A stretch of DNA of 54,441 bases from Polaromonas sp. (GCA_025363315.1 JANYED010000061.1:1-54441); one strand, 5' to 3'. Counted from the first letter of the stretch, positions 44,299 to 52,980 are shown. Notes: a model not told the origin generated them from the letters alone. A program made the numbers and translations.

Positions 44299-44943
44299 TT
44301 ACTGATTCACCGGAGACTTCGGGTCAAGCAGCAGGGCCATCACGTCTTTGATCTGCTCCATTGTCAAAATACCGGCGTGACCAAAGCGCGGCATGCCTGA
44401 GCAGGCGTTGTAGGCTTTGCTGTTCCACAGCCTGCCCCAGGTGTAGTCGACGATGGGTTTGCTCGCTGCGTCTAGCGGATCAGTGACACCGCGCAGCTTG
44501 CCGTAGTTGTACAGGCTGGGGCCTAGCGAGCCGTACGACAGCTCGGTTTTGCTGATCTGGTGGCAGTTATAGCAACTGCCACCGTTGGGCTCAAGCGCAT
44601 TGTCTGTCCAGGTCAGGCCGCGACCGTTTTGGGCTATTTTTTCGCCTTCTGCCCAGTTGCCAATCAATTTGCCGTCAGCCGGGAACTTCACGGTTTTCAG
44701 GTTGGCTTCTTCAATAGACTTGGCAAGTTTTTCATCAACCGGCTTGTCTTGGGCGTCTGAGCAGGCCTGGTTTGAGGCGTCTAGTACCAAGCGGTCAAGC
44801 TTGGCATCGCCCTGCTCTCGAAAGGAGCTTTTCATGACCTGGGCGGTGGCCAGGTCAACGTCTTGTGTGCCCGGGGTCATGGCGCAGCCTGCAACGAGCG
44901 CGGCGGCAGCGATGGCGGACAGCTTTGAGATTACTTTTTTCAT
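44299..44943 (-). CDS. soxX: Sulfur oxidation c-type cytochrome SoxX
   Basis: A 214-residue monohaem cytochrome c. The haem site CYNCH is at residues 124-128 and the distal Met ligand is in CSGMPRFGHAGIL. SoxX pairs with SoxA to form SoxAX, which couples thiosulfate to SoxY. The N-terminus reads AIAAAALVAGCAMTPG, a plausible lipobox (VAGC, Cys20), so this SoxX may be a lipoprotein rather than a soluble periplasmic protein. It sits between soxA and soxB. Confidence 0.95.
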   Translation of the reverse strand: MKKVISKLSAIAAAALVAGCAMTPGTQDVDLATAQVMKSSFREQGDAKLDRLVLDASNQACSDAQDKPVDEKLAKSIEEANLKTVKFPADGKLIGNWAEGEKIAQNGRGLTWTDNALEPNGGSCYNCHQISKTELSYGSLGPSLYNYGKLRGVTDPLDAASKPIVDYTWGRLWNSKAYNACSGMPRFGHAGILTMEQIKDVMALLLDPKSPVNQ

Positions 44944-44963
44944 GTTGATTTATGCACGCTTGA

Positions 44964-45770
44964 TCAACGCTTCAGGGCTGGCGCGATCGACACGCCGCCG
45001 CTGCTGTTCACGCCCATGTACACGCCGAGCGCAATCGTCACGTCTGACGCATAGCCAGGGTACGGAAAGCGCTGCTGGCGATAGCAGTCGTTCAGGCGGC
45101 GTTGCATGCTCCACAAGTCACCGGCGGACACACGGTACGCTGGCCAAGATCCAAAGCCAGTGCTGGCACTGGGCTGCTTGGTCAAATTGGGCAGGTCTTG
45201 CAAGCGCACACGTTTGTTGTCTTCGCCGTGGCAGGACGCGCATGAAAAATCCATCGGCCCGCCGCGCAGGTAAAACACTTTTTTGCCGACTTCGTACATG
45301 AGCTTTTCTTGCGCGTGTTTTTGCGGCAAATTGAACGTCATGTCGCGCGACTCGCCCGATATGTACGCCACCAGCGATTCAATGGTTTTTTGCTCGCCTG
45401 CGCCGAAGGGCGTTTTGGCAATCTCGGCGGCGTTAAAGCCTTGCAACCGCTCCATGCAGGTCAGCAGACGCGACTCCAAATCTTGCACGCGCTGGGTGTC
45501 TGCAAAGTAGCGCGGCAGCTCGACAAATGCGCCTTTGACCACACCCGCGCCCTTGCCCAGGTCACACTTTTCAAACGATGCGCTTTTGGGGCCGCGTGCC
45601 TGCTTCCAGATGCCCTCACCTCTGGCCTCATACAGCTCGGCAGGGTTGCCGTCGGCCAGCATGGCGCGGTATTCAGCGATGCCTTCGGCGGTGGTTTTTT
45701 GCGCTAGCGCGATTGACGCCAGCGTCATCGTGACCATGCCGATAATCGCAGCAGCGATGTATTTTTTCAT
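44964..45770 (-). CDS. soxA: Sulfur oxidation c-type cytochrome SoxA
   Basis: A 268-residue periplasmic cytochrome with a signal peptide (MKKYIAAAIIGMVTMTLASI then ALA). One haem site, CASCH, is at residues 177-181, and the cysteine ligand of the active haem is Cys229 in NDCYRQQRFPYPGY. Cys69 and Cys105 sit where the first haem site of dihaem SoxA lies, but there is no CxxCH, so this is the single-haem type. With SoxX it oxidatively conjugates thiosulfate to the SoxY cysteine. The ATG at 45770 begins the signal peptide. Confidence 0.95.
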   Translation of the reverse strand: MKKYIAAAIIGMVTMTLASIALAQKTTAEGIAEYRAMLADGNPAELYEARGEGIWKQARGPKSASFEKCDLGKGAGVVKGAFVELPRYFADTQRVQDLESRLLTCMERLQGFNAAEIAKTPFGAGEQKTIESLVAYISGESRDMTFNLPQKHAQEKLMYEVGKKVFYLRGGPMDFSCASCHGEDNKRVRLQDLPNLTKQPSASTGFGSWPAYRVSAGDLWSMQRRLNDCYRQQRFPYPGYASDVTIALGVYMGVNSSGGVSIAPALKR

Positions 45771-45777
45771 GGCAACC

Positions 45778-46089
45778 TCAAGCAACTGTCGCCTCGTCAG
45801 TGCGCTTGTCGCCCCGGTTGTCCACCCAGGTCACGGCGATCTTGTCACCCGCTTTGCCGCCCTTGAAGCTGAATTGCATGAAGGGGTTTTTCGACACCGC
45901 TGTACCCCACTGCGCGGCCATGACAGGCTTGCCGTTCCAGTTCACGTTAACGGACTGGATGAACCAGGCGGGGATGGTTTTGCCAGCAGCGTCTTTGCGC
46001 TGGCCGCTTTCCATCTCGTGACTGACCAGCACACGGACGGTGGTTTTGTCGCCTTGGGCCTGGGCCCGGATTCTCATCGGATCTGACAT
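45778..46089 (-). CDS. soxZ: Thiosulfate oxidation carrier complex protein SoxZ
   Basis: A 103-residue immunoglobulin-like protein that pairs with SoxY in the periplasm. Family segments: VRVLVSHEMESGQRKDAAGK, NPFMQFSFKGGKAGDKIAVT and WVDNRGDKRTDEATV. It has no signal peptide of its own and is expected to be exported as a complex with SoxY. It lies 32 bases after soxY and 7 bases before soxA. Confidence 0.96.
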   Translation of the reverse strand: MSDPMRIRAQAQGDKTTVRVLVSHEMESGQRKDAAGKTIPAWFIQSVNVNWNGKPVMAAQWGTAVSKNPFMQFSFKGGKAGDKIAVTWVDNRGDKRTDEATVA

Positions 46090-46121
46090 GTTGTTTTCCT
46101 GATCTTCGGTATCGACATTGA

Positions 46122-46595
46122 TCAGCCGCCGCAGCCGCCGAGTGTGACTTTGACTTCTTTGACGGCATAGTAATACTTGTCACCCGCCTTGGCCAGTGCA
46201 TACACATTGGACGACTGGCCCATCTTGATGTTGGTTTCGACGTTTGCGTCCGTACCGGCCATGATGTCAAAGTCGGCCGCCAGCGCGCTGGGGTTTTTTT
46301 CGACCACAAAAGCGATTTGCGTGGTACCTGCAATATTGCTTTGCGCACCGACCCGCACCACGTTGCCATTTTCAGCAATTTCAGGCGCGCGCAGCACCAG
46401 GTCTCTACTTTCAACCGGCGCACTGATGGCCCCCATGGCCTTGGCGGCGTCAAGTAGCGATTTGGTTTCAAACGCCGCTTTGTTCCAGCCGGGGGCGTTG
46501 ACCATAGCAGTTTGAGCGTAAGCAGCAGGCAAGCCGGTAGCAGCCATTGCGACTGCGGCAGCTCCGGTACGATTTAAAAAATCTCGACGTTCCAT
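46122..46595 (-). CDS. soxY: Thiosulfate oxidation carrier protein SoxY
   Basis: A 157-residue carrier with a Tat signal (ERRDFLNRTGAAAVAMAATG) and the C-terminal GGCGG swinging arm whose Cys carries the sulfur intermediates. The ATG at 46595 starts at the Tat motif, preceded by AAGGAG. It is the first sox gene visible; soxCD is not upstream. A Mo hydroxylase operon ends about 190 bases upstream with its own terminator, so sox transcription probably begins in the gap. Confidence 0.96.
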   Translation of the reverse strand: MERRDFLNRTGAAAVAMAATGLPAAYAQTAMVNAPGWNKAAFETKSLLDAAKAMGAISAPVESRDLVLRAPEIAENGNVVRVGAQSNIAGTTQIAFVVEKNPSALAADFDIMAGTDANVETNIKMGQSSNVYALAKAGDKYYYAVKEVKVTLGGCGG

Positions 46596-46708
46596 GGTGG
46601 ACTCCTTCAAACAACAAATGCCAAGCGGGCGTTGGCGCCTCGTTTAAACCCTGCCCGCGATTTTGCCCGATGCCGCTTGACCGCACCGCCTGTGGTCTTA
46701 TAAAGCAA

Positions 46709-46752
46709 GCAAATAAAAAAGCCCTGGCACACCACGCGGCGGGCCAGGGCTT
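46709..46752 (-). terminator. Rho-independent terminator after the Mo hydroxylase operon
   Basis: On the minus strand AAGCCCTGGC pairs perfectly with GCCAGGGCTT across a 14-base loop and is followed by TTTTTTATTT. It lies 35 bases past the stop of the large subunit gene and separates that operon from soxY. Confidence 0.88.
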
Positions 46753-46786
46753 ATGGGCAGGTGCTTGAAAGGGCAGCCGTGCGGCG

Positions 46787-48919
46787 TCAGGCCTTGGCCA
46801 AATTCTCGTGCAGCGGCAGGTTGCGTATTCGCTTGCCAGTGGCAGCAAACAGCGCATTGGCCACTGCCGGTGCTATCAGTGCAGTAGCAGGCTCGCCAAT
46901 ACCGCCGGGCTTTTCAGTACTCGGTACCAGCGTGATGTCGATCACGGGGGCTTCGCTCATGCGCAACACCGGGTAGTCACCAAAATTGGTTTGCTGAACG
47001 CGGCCCTTGTCCAGGGTGATCTGGTTGTTCAGCGCTGCCGACAAGCCAAATACAACGCTGGACTGGATTTGCGCGTGAACCGTGTCGGGGTTGACCATGC
47101 GGCCCAGATCAGCCACTACCGTTACTTTATGCACCGTAATCTGCTTGTCTTTGACAGAAATTTCAGCAACCTCTGCCATGTAGGTGTCGTAACCTTCCAT
47201 CAACGCGATGCCCCTGAAGCGGCCCGCGGGTGCAGGGGTTGACCAGCCAGATTTTTCAGCGACCATTTTGAGCACATTGGCGTAGCGGGGCTGTTTTTCA
47301 AGCAGCGACATGCGGTAGGCATACGGGTCTTTGCCGGCAGCAAACGCCATCTCATCAACAAAGCTTTCGTTCGCAAACGCGTTGGGCGCATGACTGACCG
47401 AACGCCAGTAGCCCACACGCAAACCACTGTCATGAATGACCATGTTGTGCTTGCTGTTGGCAATCTCATACGGCATTACACCCGCCTCGGCCATAAAGGC
47501 ATCCAGCGTGTCTTTAGGCAAGCCAAAGGCGCGCTGCGTGACCGACTGCGATGTGACCTTGAAGTCAACCGCCGTCGGCTTTCCGTCTGCACCCAGCGCG
47601 GCTGACAACTGGTTCAGTGCCATGGGGCGATAAAAGTCATGCGTGGTGTCGTCCTCGCGGCTCCACAGCAGCTTGACAGGTTTGCCCACCGCTTTGGAGA
47701 TTTGCGCCGCTTGCACAATAAAGTCAACTTCCAGCCGTCGGCCAAAACCGCCGCCCAGAAACGTGGTTTGCAGCGTGATGTCTTCAGGCTTGATGCCCAA
47801 AGCCGCAGCCACATTGCCTTCAGCGCCCTGCTGAAACTGTGTGGGACCAATCAGCAGGCACTTGCCGCCGCTGTAGCTAGCGGTAAAGTTTTGCGGCTCC
47901 AGGGTGGCATGCGCCAGCAGGGGCGACACATATTCAGCCGTGACGGTTTTGGTGGCGCCTTTCATGGCGGCTGCCGTGTCACCCTTGGCGGGCACCAGCG
48001 GAATTTGCTTGCCGGTATCTGCCGCTTTGCGAATTCCGTCCAGCATGCCGGTGTGGCTGATGCCGGCGCCAGCGCCTTCGTCCCACACCACGCTCAAAGC
48101 CTTGCGCGCCTGTACGGCGCGCCAGTAGCTGTTGGCCACCACCGCCACGCCGTCGGGGATTTGCACCACGTCCACCACGCCAGGCATGGCCTTGGCTTTG
48201 CTGGCGTCAAAGCTTTTGACCTTGCCGCCAATCACCGGGCACTGTTCAAGGCTGGCGTACACCATGCCAGGCAGCTTGACGTCGATACCAAACTCGGCCG
48301 TGCCATTGACTTTGGACGGTGTGTCGAGTCGCTTGGTAGCCTTGCCGACGATGGTGAAGTCTTTCGGGTCTTTCAATGCGACTTTCTCAGGCACTGGCAA
48401 TTTGGACGCGGCTTCTGCCAGCGACCCATAGGTGGCTTTTTTGCCATTAGCACCAATCACCATGCCGTCTTTGGCGGTCAGGGTAGCCGCATCCACATCC
48501 CATTTGGCGGCGGCGGCAGAAATCAACATGGTGCGCACCTGCGCGCCAGCGATGCGCAGCTTTTCCCAACCGTCGCGCACCGACGTTGACCCACCAGTGA
48601 TTTGCGCGCCCAGCAGCGCGTTGGTGTACGCCTTGCCGGGTGGGGCAATGGCTACCTTGATCTGGCTAAGCGACACATTGAGCTCTTCAGCCACCAGCAT
48701 TGGCATCGACGTGTAAACGCCTTGCCCCATCTCAGAGCGGGCCGACAAAATCGTGATGACGTTGCTGTCAGAAATATGCACCCAGGCATTGGGTGTGTAG
48801 AGCATGCCAGCGGCTTGCGTGGCCATGGGTATACCAAGGCTGATGCCCATCATCAGCCCGCCTGTGACGGTAGACGATGTTTTCAAAAAACTGCGGCGAT
48901 TCAAATTGGTCGTGTTCAT
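46787..48919 (-). CDS. Molybdenum hydroxylase large subunit (isoquinoline 1-oxidoreductase beta / aldehyde oxidase type)
   Basis: A 710-residue xanthine oxidase-family large subunit. A Tat signal (NTTNLNRRSFLKTSSTVTGG) indicates periplasmic or membrane-associated location. The Mo-cofactor segments ARSEMGQGVYTSMPML and TTFLGGGFGRRLEVDF and the C-terminal GIGEPATALIAPAVANA, with the catalytic Glu, are present. Domain order matches IorB, where a duplicated N-terminal segment precedes the Mo-binding part. Substrate may be an aldehyde or N-heterocycle; it cannot be read from the sequence. The ATG at 48919 begins the Tat signal; a 26-codon extension upstream overlaps the small subunit gene. Confidence 0.92.
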   Translation of the reverse strand: MNTTNLNRRSFLKTSSTVTGGLMMGISLGIPMATQAAGMLYTPNAWVHISDSNVITILSARSEMGQGVYTSMPMLVAEELNVSLSQIKVAIAPPGKAYTNALLGAQITGGSTSVRDGWEKLRIAGAQVRTMLISAAAAKWDVDAATLTAKDGMVIGANGKKATYGSLAEAASKLPVPEKVALKDPKDFTIVGKATKRLDTPSKVNGTAEFGIDVKLPGMVYASLEQCPVIGGKVKSFDASKAKAMPGVVDVVQIPDGVAVVANSYWRAVQARKALSVVWDEGAGAGISHTGMLDGIRKAADTGKQIPLVPAKGDTAAAMKGATKTVTAEYVSPLLAHATLEPQNFTASYSGGKCLLIGPTQFQQGAEGNVAAALGIKPEDITLQTTFLGGGFGRRLEVDFIVQAAQISKAVGKPVKLLWSREDDTTHDFYRPMALNQLSAALGADGKPTAVDFKVTSQSVTQRAFGLPKDTLDAFMAEAGVMPYEIANSKHNMVIHDSGLRVGYWRSVSHAPNAFANESFVDEMAFAAGKDPYAYRMSLLEKQPRYANVLKMVAEKSGWSTPAPAGRFRGIALMEGYDTYMAEVAEISVKDKQITVHKVTVVADLGRMVNPDTVHAQIQSSVVFGLSAALNNQITLDKGRVQQTNFGDYPVLRMSEAPVIDITLVPSTEKPGGIGEPATALIAPAVANALFAATGKRIRNLPLHENLAKA

Positions 48920-48930
48920 GCTGGTTCTCC

Positions 48931-49395
48931 TTATGCTTTGCGCATGCTGGATGCTGCATCTTTGATAGCAGCCTTGATACGAGGGTAGGTACCGCATCGG
49001 CAGATGTTGCCGCTCATGGCGGTGTCAATGTCCGCATCGCTAGGGTTCTTGTTGCTGCTGAGCAATGCCGCGGCGCTCATCAGCTGGCCCGACTGACAGT
49101 AACCGCACTGCGGCACGTCATGCTTGATCCAGGCCACCTGCAGCGGGTGCGAGTTGTTGTTGGATAGGCTTTCAATCGTCGACACCTTTTTGCCCGCAGC
49201 AACCGACAAGGGCGTCTGGCACGACCGCACGGGCTTGCCGTCCAGATGCACGGTGCAGGCGCCGCACAGAGCGGCGCCGCAGCCAAATTTGGTCCCCGTC
49301 ATTCCCAGCTCATCGCGTATCACCCACAACAGCGGGGTATCGGCTTCAGCCGTGACAGTGACGGCGCGGCCGTTCACATTGAGTTTTGTGGTCAT
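48931..49395 (-). CDS. Molybdenum hydroxylase small [2Fe-2S] subunit (IorA-like)
   Basis: A 154-residue subunit with two [2Fe-2S] clusters: a plant-type ferredoxin cluster (Cys39, 44, 47, 59 in [17 protein letters not shown] and RSCQ) and a C-terminal four-helix cluster (Cys97, 100, 132, 134 in [10 protein letters not shown] and [10 protein letters not shown]). It passes electrons from the Mo centre of the large subunit, encoded 11 bases downstream. No signal peptide is seen, so it presumably travels with the Tat-exported large subunit. No FAD subunit is nearby, consistent with IorAB or with a cytochrome acceptor. Confidence 0.94.
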   Translation of the reverse strand: MTTKLNVNGRAVTVTAEADTPLLWVIRDELGMTGTKFGCGAALCGACTVHLDGKPVRSCQTPLSVAAGKKVSTIESLSNNNSHPLQVAWIKHDVPQCGYCQSGQLMSAAALLSSNKNPSDADIDTAMSGNICRCGTYPRIKAAIKDAASSMRKA

Positions 49396-49537
49396 CGTGA
49401 TTTCCTTTTTATAGCCATTGGATTGTGGTAGCTTACAGTTGACTCAATTTAAATGCTACGTTAGTGGCCCGACAGGTCGCCAGGTAGAAACCCTGATTTG
49501 ATACAAAGTTATAACAATTTTGTTTCGCTGAAGCAAT

Positions 49538-51460
49538 TCAGCTCAGCAGCCGCTCGCGTATCTGCTGCAAAGCCGCCGGGTCGTCCAGCGTTGTCAAGTC
49601 ACCCGCGTCGCGGCCCTCGCACACGGCCTGAATGGCGCGGCGCAGCAGCTTGCCGCTGCGAGTTTTGGGCAGCGCTGATACAAAGCGCACACGCGACGGG
49701 CGCGCCACCGCGCCCAAGTCGCCATCCACCCGCTTCATGATCTCGCCTTCCAGCTTCATAGCTGCGGCGCGGTCACCCAACACGCTGGAATCTCTAGGCA
49801 CCACAAACGCCATCGCCACCTGGCCTTTGAGTGCATCGGCCACGCCCACCACGGCCACCTCGGCCACAGATACGTGGCCCGAAATACTCTCTTCAATCTC
49901 GCGCGTCCCCAGGCGGTGGCCAGCGACGTTAATCACATCATCAGTCCGACCCAAAATAAAGTAGTAACCGTCTTCATCGCGAATGCCCCAATCGAAGGTG
50001 CTGTACACCATCTTGCCCGGCACAGACTTCCAGTAGGTGTTGACGAAGCGCGCGTCGTCTTGCCAGATGGTTTGCATAAAGCCGGGCGGTGTTGGGCCTT
50101 CAATCACGACCACACCTTTTTCATTTGGCCCGGTGAGTTCGTCGCCGGTTAATTCGTTCACGATTTTCACGCGGTAGCCATACATGGGGATGCCCGGGCT
50201 GCCGAATTTGCTTGGCTTCTTCTCAACGCCATTAGCGATGGTGATCAGCGGCCAGCCCGTCTCGGTTTGCCAGTAATTGTCGATGATGGGTACGTTCAAA
50301 CCGTCGCTGATCCAGCGGGCTGTCGGCTCGTCCAGCGGCTCGCCTGCCAGATATAGAGCGCGCAGGCTGCTGAGGTCGTATTTTTTGAGCAGCGCCGGGT
50401 CTTGTTTTTTAAGTACCCGCACCGCTGTGGGCGCGCTGAACATCGCCGTGACCTTGTACTTTTCAACCAGACTCCACCAGATGCCGCCATTGGGCTGGCC
50501 GTCCATGCCGTGCGTCGGCAAGCCTTCGTACATGATGGTGGCCATGCCGGCAATCAGCGGGCCATAAATGATGTAGCTGTGGCCGACAACCCAGCCAATG
50601 TCGCTGGTTGAAAAGTAGGTTTCTCCCGCGTTGCAGTCAAAAATATGCCGCATGCTGGCCGCCAGCGCCACCGCGTAGCCGCCGGTGTCACGCTGCACGC
50701 CTTTGGGTTTCCCAGTCGTGCCGCTGGTGTAGATGGTGTAGCTGATTGCGGTGGAATCCAGCGCCTCACAAGCTACCACAGCATGCATGTACTTGGCGCG
50801 CAGGTCGCTCCAGCGCAGGTCGCGGCCCGGTGTCATGTCCATTGCGGCCAAACCGCGGTCAACCAGCAGTACCGCTTCAGGTTTGTGGCTTGACAGGCGA
50901 ATGGCCTCATCGAGCAGCGGCTTGTACGCCGTCACTTTGCCGCTGCGCGAGCCTGCATCGGCGCTCACAATCACTTTGGGCAATGCGTCGTCAATGCGCG
51001 ACGCCAGCGAGCCACTGGCAAAGCCGCCAAACACCACGCAATGAATTGCGCCGATGCGCGCGCAGGCCAGCATGGCAAACGCCGCCTCGGCAATCATGGG
51101 CATGTAGATCAACACTCTGTCGCCGCGTCCCACGCCCATGGCTTTCAGGCTGGCGGCCATGCGCTGCACTTCCAGATGCAGTTGCCCAAAGCTGTAGGTC
51201 TTCTCGACACCCGTTTCACTCGACACATAAATTAGCGCCGCCTGCTCGCCGCGCGTGGCCAGGTGGCGGTCAACCGCGTTGTGACAGAGATTGGTTTTGC
51301 CTCCTTCAAACCAGTGAACAAAAGGCGGCTTGTCGTCGTTGCAGACTCTGGTAAACGGTTCAAACCAGTCGATCAGCTTGGCTTGTTCGGCCCAGAAAGC
51401 GTCAGGCTGGTCAATCGACTGCTTGTAAAACTCGGCGTAGCTCGTGTGGGCTTTTGGCAT
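49538..51460 (-). CDS. prpE: Propionyl-CoA synthetase PrpE
   Basis: A 640-residue acyl-CoA synthetase. It begins with the PrpE-type SYAEFYKQSIDQPDAFWAEQ and TNLCHNAVDRHLA; the AMP-binding core has YTSGTTGKPKGVQRDTGGYA and VINVAGHRLGTREIEESISG, and the acetyl-regulated Lys lies in KTRSGKLLRRAIQ near the C-terminus. It activates propionate (and acetate) for the methylcitrate or other pathway; no prpBCD genes are in the window. The gene reads toward and past an AT-rich gap before the Mo hydroxylase operon. Confidence 0.93.
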   Translation of the reverse strand: MPKAHTSYAEFYKQSIDQPDAFWAEQAKLIDWFEPFTRVCNDDKPPFVHWFEGGKTNLCHNAVDRHLATRGEQAALIYVSSETGVEKTYSFGQLHLEVQRMAASLKAMGVGRGDRVLIYMPMIAEAAFAMLACARIGAIHCVVFGGFASGSLASRIDDALPKVIVSADAGSRSGKVTAYKPLLDEAIRLSSHKPEAVLLVDRGLAAMDMTPGRDLRWSDLRAKYMHAVVACEALDSTAISYTIYTSGTTGKPKGVQRDTGGYAVALAASMRHIFDCNAGETYFSTSDIGWVVGHSYIIYGPLIAGMATIMYEGLPTHGMDGQPNGGIWWSLVEKYKVTAMFSAPTAVRVLKKQDPALLKKYDLSSLRALYLAGEPLDEPTARWISDGLNVPIIDNYWQTETGWPLITIANGVEKKPSKFGSPGIPMYGYRVKIVNELTGDELTGPNEKGVVVIEGPTPPGFMQTIWQDDARFVNTYWKSVPGKMVYSTFDWGIRDEDGYYFILGRTDDVINVAGHRLGTREIEESISGHVSVAEVAVVGVADALKGQVAMAFVVPRDSSVLGDRAAAMKLEGEIMKRVDGDLGAVARPSRVRFVSALPKTRSGKLLRRAIQAVCEGRDAGDLTTLDDPAALQQIRERLLS

Positions 51461-51583
51461 GGTTGTCTCCGTCGGGCGATGTTCAAAAAACTTGAAACTG
51501 AATCCAGAACGACCAGATTGTGGGCAGAAGCACTTGCTGCAGTCTGACGTGGCAGTTGAGGGTTAGCGCGCACGATGGCCATT

Positions 51584-51638
51584 GCTATTGAATACAGAGC
51601 TGCTTGCACCCGAACCTATTGGCCTACAGCCATTTTTA
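51584..51638 (+). repeat. Dispersed repeat, copy 8
   Basis: GCTATTGAATACAGAGCTGC followed by TTGCACCCGAACCTATTGG and CCTACAGCC. A divergent copy, in the opposite orientation to copy 9. Confidence 0.72.
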
Positions 51639-51751
51639 GGCATGAAAAGGTCGCAAGGGAACCTCATGACACTCCAGCAAACATACCGATGCGGCAACCC
51701 GCACCCGAAACGCGCTCGAAAGGCACATAAAAGACTTATTTGTCGTTATAG

Positions 51752-51810
51752 GGAACAAATTAGCCTGTAGACCAATGAATTCGGGCGCGACCAGCTATTT
51801 AATGAATAGC
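51752..51810 (-). repeat. Dispersed repeat, copy 9 (inverted)
   Basis: On the minus strand TAGCTGGTCGCGCCCGAA, then TTCATTGGTCTACAGGC and TAATTTG. It faces copy 8, so the pair could fold into a long imperfect hairpin. Confidence 0.8.
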
Positions 51811-51849
51811 AACCGCTTACCGCAAATGCTGGCCTTTTCTTTAAGCAAG

Positions 51850-52980
51850 CTATCTGCGTGGTGCATTTTGCACAAGCTTGGCCAGCTCCTGCTTCCAGAA
51901 CCTGGCTTGCGCCGTGGTGCCGTGTCCTGCGGTGTCTTCACTGCCTGGGATCAGAAAGTAGCGGCCGTTTTTGACGCGTTTCATTTCTCTGTCCATGATT
52001 CCCGTTTCAGGCGGGTTGCGTTCATCGTCGGCCGAGTTGATGGCCAACAAGGCCGCCTGAATCTTCTCGAGTGCCGGTGATGGGTTGTAGTCACGCGATG
52101 AGTCCCATTGGTACAGATGGTCGTTGGCGTCGCCAGCAAACGGCGCCATCAAACGCCTGTCCAGCAGCTGGTCCGCTTTTTCACGCGTTGGCGCCGCTTT
52201 GTACAGCGCCTGGCTGCCGCCCAGCGTCGCTACCCCGAAAAACACCGACGCGAATTGCAGACTGGGTGGCTGCTTAGTGTAATTGCCGTTGTTCCATTGC
52301 GGGTCGTTGCGGATAGAGTCAATCACCAGTCGGCGCAGCATCCAGTTGCGGCTGGACATTTCAGTCGGCTGTGACGCCATGGGTACCAGGGCATCCATAA
52401 AGTCAGGGTATTTTTCACCCCACAACCAGGTTTGCATGCCGCCCATCGAGTTGCCGATCACAAGCCGCAAGTGCTTGACACCCAGGTGCTCCGTCACCAG
52501 CCGGTACTGTGCTTCAACCGAATCGTCGTAGTTGTATTTGGGAAATGCCGCACGCATGCCATCGGATGGCTTTGCTGATTTGCCTGTACCGATCGAATCC
52601 GGCAAGATAAGGTAGTAGCGACTGGCGTCGAGCGCCTGCCCCGGTCCAAACAGCTCGCCGCCGAAAGCCGGTGCCAGCATCCCCAAGCCCGAGCCTGTTG
52701 TGCCGTGCAAAATCAGCACAGGCTCACCGCTAGCAGCGCCCACCGTGGTGTAGTTCATCCGCAGCTCGGGCAAAACATCACCTGTATGGAATCGGAAGTT
52801 TTTAAGCAGGTAACTGCCTTCTACAGGCGCGGGCATTTGTGCGTTGGCAGACAACGCCAGCAACCCCAAAACGGCCAAACAAATCAGTTTTTTTAGCGGC
52901 GTCGCGAGCGTCGTGAGAGTCGTGAGAGTCGTCATTAGCGCTGTAGTTAGCGCTGTAGTTAGCGTCATAGTCAGGGTCAT
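51850..52980 (-). CDS. Exported alpha/beta hydrolase, MetX-like fold
   Basis: A 376-residue alpha/beta hydrolase. An unusual Thr/Leu-rich N-terminus (TLTMTLTTALTTALMTTL) precedes a normal signal peptide core (KKLICLAVLGLLALSANAQ). The catalytic part has the homoserine acetyltransferase-like layout: LHGTTGSGLGMLAPAFGGEL, the nucleophile elbow IGNSMGGMQTWLWGEKYPDF and a C-terminal His in GHGTTAQARFW. The ATG at 52980 has GGAGAAAAG upstream, so the full N-region is probably translated. The substrate is unknown; a true homoserine acetyltransferase role is unlikely because the protein is exported. Confidence 0.87.
   Translation of the reverse strand: MTLTMTLTTALTTALMTTLTTLTTLATPLKKLICLAVLGLLALSANAQMPAPVEGSYLLKNFRFHTGDVLPELRMNYTTVGAASGEPVLILHGTTGSGLGMLAPAFGGELFGPGQALDASRYYLILPDSIGTGKSAKPSDGMRAAFPKYNYDDSVEAQYRLVTEHLGVKHLRLVIGNSMGGMQTWLWGEKYPDFMDALVPMASQPTEMSSRNWMLRRLVIDSIRNDPQWNNGNYTKQPPSLQFASVFFGVATLGGSQALYKAAPTREKADQLLDRRLMAPFAGDANDHLYQWDSSRDYNPSPALEKIQAALLAINSADDERNPPETGIMDREMKRVKNGRYFLIPGSEDTAGHGTTAQARFWKQELAKLVQNAPRR
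52899..52970. repeat. In-frame tandem repeats in the signal-peptide N-region
   Basis: Four imperfect 9-bp units (GCGTCGCGA, GCGTCGTGA, GAGTCGTGA, GAGTCGTCA; 52899-52934) adjoin three 12-bp units (TTAGCGCTGTAG twice and TTAGCGTCATAG; 52935-52970). Both unit lengths are multiples of three, so changes in copy number would alter length without breaking the frame of the hydrolase. Confidence 0.88.

Larger units (their letters stand above)
51461..51849. other. Intergenic region with two facing repeat copies
   Basis: About 390 bases between prpE (start at 51460) and the hydrolase (stop at 51850), both on the minus strand. It holds a forward and a reverse copy of the dispersed repeat separated by about 113 bases. 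No coding sequence was recognised between them. The prpE promoter must lie here, but no clear sigma-70 boxes were found. Confidence 0.6.

Noticed and set aside
47639-48589. Forward open frame of 316 codons opposite the Mo hydroxylase gene
   Set aside because: Antisense shadow of a clear xanthine oxidase-family subunit, with no family match.
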